A stretch of 14,066 nucleotides of DNA from CAYSSG01 sp964433635 (GTDB lineage Bacteria; Atribacterota; Phoenicimicrobiia; Phoenicimicrobiales; Stramentimicrobiaceae). The DNA is taken from the NCBI GenBank assembly GCA_964433635.1, contig CAYSSG010000045.1, positions 1 to 14,066 of the forward strand, given 5' to 3'. Position 1 is the stretch's first letter. The number at the start of each line of letters is the position of its first letter. This document shows positions 1 to 6,200 of the stretch, piece after piece. Both the position numbers and the translations under genes were made by a program. Under the pieces are notes generated by a model, which was given only the letters and a program-made list of their open reading frames with translations, did not search any database and was not told where the DNA came from.

Positions 1-666
1 GCACTACAAAAGGGTGGTGTTGATGCCGTAATGTTCTCGAATGAGTTCAGTATGCCTTACCAGACACATGTTGAGACGGTTACGGTAGCCTCAATGGCCA
101 GGGTCATTGGAGAATTATTATCCGAAATCAAGATACCATTCGGCGTAAATGTACTATGGGATCCGATTGCCTCCCTTGATTTAGCGGTAGCAACGGGAGC
201 ACGATTTGTTCGAGAAATATTTACCGGGGTGTATGCCAGTGATTTTGGGTTGTGGAATACCGATTGCGGATCAGTCGTACGTCACCAATATGCCATAGGT
301 GGCGAGAATATAAAACTGTTATTCAACATTGTACCCGAAGGAGCAAGTTATTTAGCAGCTCGCAATATCATCGATATTGCCAGGTCAACAGTTTTTAACA
401 CAAAGCCGGATGCATTGTGCGTATCGGGACTCACTGCGGGGGCACAGGTTAATGTTCAAATTTTAAAGCAGACCAAAGATACTGTTCCCGACACAGCGGT
501 TTTTGCAAATACCGGAGTACGGTTAGAAAATTTGGAAGAGCAGCTTCATATTGCAGATGGTGCAGTCGTTGGTACTTTCTTTAAACACCAGGGAGTGTTT
601 GAAAATCATGTCGATGAAAACAGGGTGAGGGAATTTATGAAAAAGGTCAAAAGCATCAGAACATAA
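1..666 (+). CDS. BtpA/SgcQ-family TIM-barrel protein, 5'-truncated by the window edge
   Basis: The frame is open from base 1, so the ATG at 31 is probably internal and the gene starts outside the window; about 221 codons are visible of a family usually near 260-280 residues. Family hallmarks seen: GGVDAVMF near the left edge, FGVNVLWDPIASLDLAVATGARFVRE (here split as FGVNVLWDP, then ASLDLAVATGARFVRE), DALCVSGLTAG in the middle, a late barrel strand with TAVFANTGVRLENLEEQL, and a terminal phosphate-binding-like ADGAVVGTFFKHQGVFENHVDENRV. This is the pattern of BtpA and E. coli SgcQ. The family is named for a cyanobacterial photosystem I biogenesis factor, but in heterotrophs it commonly sits in sugar-transport loci and its reaction is not settled. 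No photosynthesis gene is present here, so a carbohydrate-linked role is likelier. It is followed by a 237-base gap with a stem-loop, so it probably ends a transcript that begins upstream. Confidence 0.85.
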   Translation, partial: ALQKGGVDAVMFSNEFSMPYQTHVETVTVASMARVIGELLSEIKIPFGVNVLWDPIASLDLAVATGARFVREIFTGVYASDFGLWNTDCGSVVRHQYAIGGENIKLLFNIVPEGASYLAARNIIDIARSTVFNTKPDALCVSGLTAGAQVNVQILKQTKDTVPDTAVFANTGVRLENLEEQLHIADGAVVGTFFKHQGVFENHVDENRVREFMKKVKSIRT

Positions 667-772
667 CTACTGTCTCTTTCAGAGCATAGTATTCTTAACA
701 TTCGGGGGATCGCTATATTTTCTCCCATAAAATTTCAAGAAGCAATAAGATCAATTCAAAAATTGTCATTAC

Positions 773-794
773 CGGATCAACATTTTCTGATCCG
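773..794 (+). terminator. Stem-loop after the BtpA-family gene, possible weak terminator
   Basis: A perfect 7-base inverted repeat, CGGATCA (773-779) and TGATCCG (788-794), is separated by an 8-base loop. It is followed by AACTTAATTCTTTAAT, which is T-rich but interrupted, so it is not a textbook intrinsic terminator. It lies about 105 bases after the stop codon and before the macro-domain gene. It could instead be an operator for the next gene. The pairing is read directly from the sequence; the role is inferred. Confidence 0.35.
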
Positions 795-813
795 AACTTA
801 ATTCTTTAATGAC

Positions 814-842
814 TTTAGAATGTATTCAAAATATTTTATAAA
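814..842 (+). promoter_or_regulatory. Candidate sigma70-type promoter for the macro-domain gene
   Basis: TTTAGA (814-819; 4 of 6 matches to TTGACA) and TATAAA (837-842; 5 of 6 matches to TATAAT) are spaced by 17 bases. A start near 849 would give a leader of about 55 bases ending in the GGAGG site. The AT-rich surroundings make chance matches easy, so this is tentative. Confidence 0.3.
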
Positions 843-903
843 AGTCATAAGATGATGTGCAAGGTAGACAATAGAAGTTTTGTTAAAATCTGGAGGTAGA
901 TTG

Positions 904-1434
904 ATGAAAAAGAAGGTATCCGGAATAACGATTGAGTGTATCATGGGAAATATCGCTTCCCAGGATGATATGACAGCAGTAGTGAATGCTGCCAATGCAC
1001 AGTTGCGTACCGGAGGAGGGGTAGCCGGGGCAATTCATAGAGCTGCCGGACCAGGATTGGAAGAGGAATGCAGACCACTGGCACCTATTAAGCCTGGCAA
1101 AGCAGTCATTACCGGTGCTCATCATTTACCGAACCGTTATGTTATTCATTGTCTTGGGCCTGTTTACGGTGTCGATAAACCGGAGAATATACTGCTGGCA
1201 GATTGTTACCGAAATGCCCTGCAGCTGGCAGAGAAAAATAATGTTGACTCCATCGCTTTTCCGGCAATTTCTACTGGCGCGTTCGGGTATCCCGTCACAG
1301 AGGCTACTGAAACAGCATTTTGTACTATAAAGGAAATGATTTCCCAATTAAAAAATGTTAAACACATCCGTTTTGTCTTGCATGACCAGAGCGCACTAGC
1401 TGTTCATGAACATTTTCTGGGCAAACGAATATAA
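904..1434 (+). CDS. Macro-domain protein (ADP-ribose / O-acetyl-ADP-ribose hydrolase type)
   Basis: This 176-residue protein is a single macro domain of the stand-alone bacterial class. Family members bind ADP-ribose and many hydrolyse O-acetyl-ADP-ribose or remove ADP-ribose from proteins or nucleic acids in the cytoplasm. Visible motifs are MGNIAS (residues 14-19), the adenine/ribose-binding AVVNAANAQL followed by GGGVAGAIHRAAG (residues 25-49), and the phosphate-binding FPAISTGAFGYP (119-130). The Asn pair and GGGVA match active MacroD-like enzymes. The ATG at 904 is preferred because GGAGG (892-896) sits 7 bases upstream; an in-frame TTG at 880 lies before that site. The C-terminal coding end may overlap the longest possible form of the next gene, and the two genes lie in the same direction. 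No DarT-like toxin partner is visible. The domain is well supported; the exact substrate is unknown. Confidence 0.92.
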   Translation: MKKKVSGITIECIMGNIASQDDMTAVVNAANAQLRTGGGVAGAIHRAAGPGLEEECRPLAPIKPGKAVITGAHHLPNRYVIHCLGPVYGVDKPENILLADCYRNALQLAEKNNVDSIAFPAISTGAFGYPVTEATETAFCTIKEMISQLKNVKHIRFVLHDQSALAVHEHFLGKRI

Positions 1435-1495
1435 AAAATATTTCTTGTGTTTTTGCTTTCCTTGCCCTACACTGTATAAGAATATTTTAAGAATT

Positions 1496-3442
1496 ATGGA
1501 TAAAAACATGAACCAGAGAGCAAATTCAGATAAGCATGCTCAGCAAGATAAGAAAGGTAACAATCGAAAAACAGCCCTTGGTCCAGTTGTTGATCTGGAA
1601 GAGCATGTAAGCCCTGACTGGTGGAGACGCATCTTTAACTATTTATATTTAAAAACCGATGGTGATGTGGTAGATGATCTAAGTATAACCCGTTGGGAAG
1701 TTGATTTATTTCAGAATATTTTAAAGATTTCTCCGGAAGATAAGATTCTTGATTTATGCTGTGGACAGGGCAGGCATTCTCTGGAATTAGGCAGGAGAAA
1801 TTTTAAAAATATTGAAGGACTTGATCGCTCTCATTATCTTATTCAAAGAGCCAAATCACAAGCCAGAAAAGAAGGAATGAACATCAAATTCAGGGAGGGA
1901 GATGCCCGAAAAATTCCCTCCTCTGCTGATACCTATGATGGGGTGACAATTTTAGGCAACAGTTTTGGTTATTTTGATTCGATCCAGGATGACCTTCGGG
2001 TATTAAAAGAAATATTTAGAGTATTGAAACCAAGGGGAAAGCTTTTAATTGAAGTTTCTGACGGAGAATATTTACGGAAGACATTTCAAAGCAGGTCGTG
2101 GGAATGGATAGACAAGAAGCATTTTGTGTGCCGGGAACGTTCTCTGTCCCTGGATAAACAACGGCTTATCTCTCGAGAAATTATCAATCATACGGAAAAA
2201 GGATTAATAACGGACCAGTTCTATGCCGAAAGGCTTTATTCCAAGAAAAGTCTTACCGATCTCCTAAAAGCTGCTGGCTTTTCGGATATTACTTTTCATG
2301 GCCAAATTTCTCCTCATTCAAAAAGGAATCAAGATTTAGGGATGATGGAAAGATGCCTGATTGTCACTGCCATTGCCAAGAAAGAATGGACTCCTTTTAA
2401 AAAGAAAGCCAAAAAAAAGCTTAAAGATGTCATTGTAATTTTAGGTGACCCTCAAAAACCTGATCATCTGAAACCTTCCACTGTTTTTGATGAAGATGAT
2501 TTTTATACCATCGATGTATTAAAATCAGGATTAAGAGAGTTAAAAGAATTTGATTTTACTTACCTTAATAATCATTCTCATTTGATTAAAGATTTATTAA
2601 AAATAAAAGATAAATCCGATTTTGTTTTTAATCTATGTGATGAAGGTTTTGATAATAATCCCCAGAAAGAGCTACATATTCCTTCTTTGCTGGAAATACT
2701 AGGTATTCCCTACAGCGGATCAGGACCGCAATGCCTGGCTTACTGCTATGATAAGTCATTGGTCCGGGGTATTGCCAGGGAAATGGACATACCGGTACCG
2801 GAAGCTTTCTTCATAAAACCCGAAGATGCTACATTTGAGCTATCCTTCAGTTTCCCGGTCATTGTCAAACCAAACTTTGGGGATGCCAGTTTCGGGATTA
2901 CCGAAAAGAGTGTCGTCGTTAATTTCGAAGAATTAGTTGATGCTATTTCAGAGATCAGAGATAAATTTGGTTATGACAAACCAATCCTGGTGGAAGAATT
3001 CCTTACCGGAAAGGACCTGAGTGTGGGATTGATTGGAAATCCTCCCGAATCCTATACTGTCTTACCGGTTATTATGGCTGATTATACCGGATTACCGGAG
3101 AATTTACCGCAGATATGCGGTTATGAATCCAAGTGGTTGCCGGATACACCTTACTGGAATATCAAGTCTATCCCGGCTAATCTTTCAGAAGATACCGAAA
3201 AGTATATTATTGCATGTTGCTTGAAGCTTTCAGAGAGATTGGAATGTAGAGATTATTGCCGGTTTGACTGGAGATTGGATAGCAATCAACAGCCAAAGCT
3301 CCTGGAAGTCAATCCCAATCCGGGATGGTGTTGGGACGGTCATCTGGTCAAGATGACAGAACTGGCAGGAATTTCCTATAGCAAAACACTGGAAATGTTA
3401 TTACTGGCGACGGAACAACGCCTGGCACGAAATAAACAATAA
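1496..3442 (+). CDS. Fusion: class I SAM methyltransferase + D-Ala-D-Ala-ligase-like ATP-grasp
   Basis: From the ATG at 1496 the protein has 648 residues and two enzyme domains. Residues about 65-295 form a class I methyltransferase: motif I is ILDLCCGQGRHSLELG (84-99), an acidic ribose-binding position follows in GLDRSH (108-113), then EGDARKIP and FRVLKPRGKLLIE. A lysine-rich linker (302-311) leads to an ATP-grasp domain (about 312-635) like D-alanine-D-alanine ligase: FVFNLCDEGF, LGIPYSGSGP (402-411), DKSLVRGIA, nucleotide-binding VIVKP with Lys458, GDASFGI, LVEEFLTGKD, and metal ligands Asp591, Glu604 and Asn606 in EVNPNPG. The N-terminal glycine-rich Ddl substrate loop is not obvious, so this is unlikely to be the housekeeping ligase. 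A role joining carboxylate and amine and methylating a related substrate, as in peptide or amino-acid-derived metabolites, is inference. Start choice is weak: no clear Shine-Dalgarno site, and the frame is open back to an ATG at 1406 inside the macro gene. Confidence 0.85.
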   Translation: MDKNMNQRANSDKHAQQDKKGNNRKTALGPVVDLEEHVSPDWWRRIFNYLYLKTDGDVVDDLSITRWEVDLFQNILKISPEDKILDLCCGQGRHSLELGRRNFKNIEGLDRSHYLIQRAKSQARKEGMNIKFREGDARKIPSSADTYDGVTILGNSFGYFDSIQDDLRVLKEIFRVLKPRGKLLIEVSDGEYLRKTFQSRSWEWIDKKHFVCRERSLSLDKQRLISREIINHTEKGLITDQFYAERLYSKKSLTDLLKAAGFSDITFHGQISPHSKRNQDLGMMERCLIVTAIAKKEWTPFKKKAKKKLKDVIVILGDPQKPDHLKPSTVFDEDDFYTIDVLKSGLRELKEFDFTYLNNHSHLIKDLLKIKDKSDFVFNLCDEGFDNNPQKELHIPSLLEILGIPYSGSGPQCLAYCYDKSLVRGIAREMDIPVPEAFFIKPEDATFELSFSFPVIVKPNFGDASFGITEKSVVVNFEELVDAISEIRDKFGYDKPILVEEFLTGKDLSVGLIGNPPESYTVLPVIMADYTGLPENLPQICGYESKWLPDTPYWNIKSIPANLSEDTEKYIIACCLKLSERLECRDYCRFDWRLDSNQQPKLLEVNPNPGWCWDGHLVKMTELAGISYSKTLEMLLLATEQRLARNKQ

Positions 3443-3480
3443 ACCGTTAGACGATTCAATTCACCTTCTAGATTGAAAGT

Positions 3481-3513
3481 ACCACACCTGAAAAGGTATG
3501 GTCGATTTTTGTT
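3481..3513 (+). terminator. Probable intrinsic terminator of the methyltransferase/ATP-grasp gene
   Basis: ACCACACC (3481-3488) pairs with GGTATGGT (3495-3502) with one C/A mismatch around a 6-base loop, and is followed by CGATTTTTGTTGTTT. It lies 39 bases after the stop codon, between two converging genes. In the minus direction the T-tract is poorer, so it serves mainly the plus-strand gene. Confidence 0.45.
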
Positions 3514-3515
3514 GT

Positions 3516-4175
3516 TTATTCTCTATTCATCATCTTCTTGATTTCATCAGGAGTTAAAACATTCGGAATTTTTCCCATTAATCTTTGCATCACTGCAATA
3601 TACGCACAGGTTTCCAGAATTTCCAGGCGAGCAAAGGCAATTTTCATCGTATCACCACACGTTGTTACGCCGTGATTTTCCAGCATGAATACATTACAGC
3701 CATTTTGTGCATCATTTACAAAACTTTTTGCAAACGCTTCTGTGCCGGGCTCTCTATAGGACAGATAGGCAATATCTCCCAGCATGGCAATTGTTTCAGG
3801 CAAGATATGCGTATCAATTCGGATCTTATTAATAACACAAAGCAAGCTATATCTGGGATGGGCATGAAAAATACTCCTGATATCTTTTCTGGACTGATAA
3901 AGGCTTAAGTGCATTTTGATTTCCGAAGAAGGCTGATGTATACCGCTTAATTGAAATCCTTCCATATCAACGACAATAATATCCTCAACAGTAAAGAAAT
4001 GTTTTAAAAACATGGCGGGAGTTAAATAAACTTTATCATTTATTCGGATACTCATGTTTCCACCAGTGGCTTCTGTAAGTCTCCGATCCCAGGTCAAGCG
4101 GACATAACTGGCAAATTGATGTAATTCTTCCTGGTATTCCAATAAAATCTCCTCCAAATTATAGCCATCATTCAT
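3516..4175 (-). CDS. Class II aldolase, L-fuculose-1-phosphate aldolase-like (FucA type)
   Basis: The 219-residue protein (E. coli FucA is about 215) belongs to the zinc-dependent class II aldolase/adducin family. These enzymes split fuculose or rhamnulose 1-phosphate into dihydroxyacetone phosphate and L-lactaldehyde, or epimerise ribulose 5-phosphate. Visible are the phosphate-binding TGGNMSIR (37-44), the acidic catalytic position in PSSE (Glu85), zinc ligands HAHP (His104, His106) and His168 in ENHG, so the active site appears intact. Neighbours include remnants of an FGGY kinase and of fucose isomerase, which points to 6-deoxyhexose breakdown, but the gene alone runs on the opposite strand. 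Start is uncertain: the ATG at 4175 has no Shine-Dalgarno site, whereas GGAGGAG inside the frame lies 6 bases before a TTG at 4142, giving a 208-residue form that still contains every family motif. Ribulose-phosphate epimerase or another sugar-phosphate aldolase remains possible. Confidence 0.88.
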   Translation of the reverse strand: MNDGYNLEEILLEYQEELHQFASYVRLTWDRRLTEATGGNMSIRINDKVYLTPAMFLKHFFTVEDIIVVDMEGFQLSGIHQPSSEIKMHLSLYQSRKDIRSIFHAHPRYSLLCVINKIRIDTHILPETIAMLGDIAYLSYREPGTEAFAKSFVNDAQNGCNVFMLENHGVTTCGDTMKIAFARLEILETCAYIAVMQRLMGKIPNVLTPDEIKKMMNRE

Positions 4176-4196
4176 ATTTGATTTTAATATTCTGTT

Positions 4197-4225
4197 ATTA
4201 TATCATTTGGATAAATAAAGCTCAA
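4197..4225 (-). promoter_or_regulatory. Sigma70-type promoter for the class II aldolase gene
   Basis: On the minus strand, TTGAGC (plus positions 4220-4225) and a perfect TATAAT (4197-4202) are separated by exactly 17 bases. Initiation would fall near 4190. That leaves only about 15 leader bases before the ATG at 4175, but about 48 before the TTG at 4142, whose GGAGGAG site would then lie in the leader. The box match and spacing are seen directly; activity is inferred. Confidence 0.6.
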
Positions 4226-4246
4226 AAAATATGAGATAAAAGGTTA

Positions 4247-4459
4247 TTGCCATACTGGCTAATGTGGAAATTATTCTGCCTGAATGGCACCAGTGGAAGC
4301 CAGAATGAACTACTCTGCCAACTGACTGCCGAAGCCGGCGACTTACCGGGTTATGCTGGTCCGGTAGAGGCAATCGCTCTAGGCGATTTACTGGTACGAT
4401 CCATGTTTCAGGGTTTTATTCCTTTAATTCAGGAAGGGAGAAGAATGATTAAACAATGA
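4247..4459 (+). pseudogene. C-terminal remnant of an FGGY-family sugar kinase (fuculo-/rhamnulokinase type)
   Basis: Seventy codons remain of a family that is normally about 480-500 residues. The recognisable part is the C-terminal ATP-lobe segment: SGSQNELLCQLTAEAG followed by AGPVEAIALGDLLVRSM, which corresponds to the family pattern GGGSQN-x-LLCQ-x-TADATG ... AGPVEATALGN. Everything upstream, including the sugar-binding lobe and catalytic Asp, is absent, and the first 15 or so residues do not look like the family. No Shine-Dalgarno site precedes the ATG at 4247. The remnant starts only 71 bases from the opposite-strand aldolase start, so the missing part was probably deleted, not moved nearby. 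Rhamnulokinase and fuculokinase are hard to tell apart from this segment; nearby fucI and fucA-like genes make fuculokinase the better guess. It is unlikely to be functional. Confidence 0.75.
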
Positions 4460-4497
4460 TATTGTATAAAAAAATATCAGCCTTCAGAATCAACCTG

Positions 4498-4504
4498 AAA
4501 GGAG
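4498..4504 (+). promoter_or_regulatory. Ribosome binding site of the zinc dehydrogenase gene
   Basis: AAAGGAG lies 7 bases before the ATG at 4512 and fixes that start. The dehydrogenase therefore keeps good translation signals although its upstream neighbour is a gene remnant. Confidence 0.6.
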
Positions 4505-4511
4505 ATAATCC

Positions 4512-5528
4512 ATGAAAGCGATGCAGATTACTGGGCCCAGGATGGTCAGAGAGATTGTATTATCCGAGCTGGCGGTCTTACCTGATGAAGTGAAAATTGC
4601 GGTTAAGTATCTGGGTCTTTGCGGAAGCGATCTTAAAACCTATTTAGGACAAAATCCTATGGTAAGCTATCCCAGAATTCCTGGTCACGAGATAGCAGGA
4701 ATCATTGTAGAGAGCGGGGAACTGGTTCCCCGGGAATACAGTACCGGTCTGACAGTAACTGTTTCCCCTTACAGTTCATGTGGCAAGTGTTCTGCCTGTC
4801 GCAAGGGAAGGATAAATTGCTGTGAATATAACCAGACCATGGGCGTACAGCGTGACGGAGCGGCAAAAGAATTTATTACAGTTCCCTATCAGAAAGTATT
4901 TATTGTGGAGCATTTATCCATGGAGCAGATTGCCTGTCTTGAACCTTTGAGTATTGGCTATCATGCGGTGAACCGTGCCAAAATAAGGAAAGGGGAGTTT
5001 GTGCTTATCTTTGGGTGCGGCATGGTCGGTATTGGAGCCATATTGGCTGCCCATGCTAAGGGTGCATATGTGATTGCAGTTGATATTGAAGACCGGAGAT
5101 TAAACAGAGCAAAAAAAATAGGTGCAGATGAAATCATCAATTCTGTAAAAACAGATTTATTTAAGACAGTAAAAAAAATGACCCATTCGTATGGACCTGA
5201 TGCGATCATTGAAGCCGTTGGTCATCCCGAAACTTACCGGCAGGCTATTCAGTTGGTGGGTTTTGCCGGCAGAGTAGTGTATGTTGGTTACAGTAGAGAG
5301 CCGGTAACGTATGATACCAAATTCTTTGTCAGTAAAGAACTGGACATCAGAGGATCAAGAAATGCCATGGATGAAGAGATCAAGGAGGTCACAAATATGG
5401 TTTTAAAATCAAAAATTGACTTTGAGGAAATCATCACGCATTATTATCCTATGAATGAGATGGAAAAAGCTTTGCAATACTGGTCATCCTATCCAGAAAA
5501 TGTGATTAAAATTCTCATGTATCAATAA
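4512..5528 (+). CDS. Zinc-dependent medium-chain alcohol/polyol dehydrogenase
   Basis: This 338-residue protein has the full layout of the zinc MDR family (threonine dehydrogenase, sorbitol dehydrogenase, galactitol-1-phosphate and L-galactonate dehydrogenases). The catalytic zinc site is formed by Cys37 in GLCGSD, His59-Glu60 in PGHE and Glu144 in CLEPLS. The structural zinc site is C-x2-C-x2-C-x7-C at Cys90, 93, 96 and 104. The nucleotide fold shows GCGMVGIGA (168-176) and Asp191 at the end of the second strand, which favours NAD(H) over NADP(H). It would oxidise a secondary alcohol of a sugar, polyol or sugar acid in the cytoplasm. It is flanked by a kinase remnant and a fucI remnant on the same strand, so it was probably part of the same former operon yet stays intact. 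The exact substrate cannot be read from the sequence. Confidence 0.88.
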   Translation: MKAMQITGPRMVREIVLSELAVLPDEVKIAVKYLGLCGSDLKTYLGQNPMVSYPRIPGHEIAGIIVESGELVPREYSTGLTVTVSPYSSCGKCSACRKGRINCCEYNQTMGVQRDGAAKEFITVPYQKVFIVEHLSMEQIACLEPLSIGYHAVNRAKIRKGEFVLIFGCGMVGIGAILAAHAKGAYVIAVDIEDRRLNRAKKIGADEIINSVKTDLFKTVKKMTHSYGPDAIIEAVGHPETYRQAIQLVGFAGRVVYVGYSREPVTYDTKFFVSKELDIRGSRNAMDEEIKEVTNMVLKSKIDFEEIITHYYPMNEMEKALQYWSSYPENVIKILMYQ

Positions 5529-5570
5529 TGCATTGAACTATTCATCCAATAGAAATGATTTAGTGGATAG

Positions 5571-5929
5571 TTAATAATCCCTCAAGGTTATACAGTAGAA
5601 TTGCCAGATGACGTAAATAGGATTTTAAGAAAACTATTGATCCGACCTGGCCAACAACCTGGTTTGCCCCCAGGTTGACAGGAAAAGGTGCATTCAGAGA
5701 TGTTTATTCGGTTATGAATTTTTGGGGAGCCAATCATGGCGCAATCAGTTATGGTCATATCGGGAAGGACTTAATTACACTTGCCTCTCTACTAAGAATT
5801 CCGGTAGTCATGCATAATGTGCCCGAAGAAGGAATTTTTAGACCCAAAGCATGGAGCGCCTTTGGTACTGAAGATTCAGAAAGTGCAGATTTTAGAGCCT
5901 GTCGGAATTTCGGACCATTATATAAATAG
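5571..5929 (+). pseudogene. fucI: C-terminal remnant of L-fucose isomerase, frameshifted
   Basis: About 118 codons survive of an enzyme of roughly 590 residues that converts L-fucose to L-fuculose. The first segment, QGYTVELPDDVNRILRK, is read in the frame of 5583-5633. The second, DPTWPTTWFAPRLTGKGAF and onward (from 5639), is in another frame and continues as VYSVMNFWGANHGAISYGHI, LITLASLLRIPVVMHN, and ends ACRNFGPLYK, the usual fucose isomerase C-terminus. Restoring one A in the AAAA run at 5630-5633 joins the two frames. The GANHG histidine believed to act at the active site is kept, but the central Glu and Asp ligands lie in the lost part. The preceding dehydrogenase ends only about 42 bases upstream, so the N-terminal four fifths were deleted. 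The family match is very strong; non-function follows from the deletion. Confidence 0.88.
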
Positions 5930-6200
5930 TATTGTATCTTGCGTATCGTATATTGCGTTGAAGATACCGTGAGAGTCATTGAATGCGAAAAGCTTTTCAG
6001 GTACTTATTATCAGTTTTCAGACTAAATACTTACCAGAATATATTTAAAATCAGTCTCAGGTTGTGAATAACGATTCAAACCAATGCAGTGATAAGTAAT
6101 CGGGATAAGTAAAGAAAAAATTCAGCAATGATGAATGCAATGATACAGGGATGGAATAGGAAATCATAATGGAAATAGAAGGTAAAACAGGAGTATCTTG
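5930..6200 (+). other. 271-base intergenic region before the SorE-like gene
   Basis: No coding frame or clear terminator is visible after the fucI remnant. Short features include TATCTT and AAGATA flanking a TTGCGTATCG-rich stretch near 5936-5967 and two copies of GCAATGAT 12 bases apart (6125-6132, 6137-6144). The end holds AGGAG (6189-6193), the ribosome site for the ATG at 6201. The promoter of the downstream cluster probably lies here, but I could not identify convincing boxes. Confidence 0.4.

Noticed and set aside
904..1434. Macro-domain gene as the antitoxin half of a DarTG-type system
   Set aside because: No DarT-like ADP-ribosyltransferase is adjacent; the neighbours are a methyltransferase/ligase fusion and a BtpA-family gene.
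1406..1495. Longer start (ATG 1406) for the methyltransferase/ATP-grasp protein
   Set aside because: Adds 30 residues rich in Phe, Tyr and Cys that look like out-of-frame macro-gene and spacer sequence, and it would overlap the macro gene by 29 bases without a ribosome site. Not fully excluded.
4458..4478. GATATT ... AATATC inverted repeat before the zinc dehydrogenase
   Set aside because: Six AT-rich pairs in an AT-rich spacer; could occur by chance.
5536..5572. Imperfect inverted repeat AACTAT ... ATAGTT after the zinc dehydrogenase
   Set aside because: Only six pairs plus a bulged GC pair and no T-run; it may be chance at the deletion junction.
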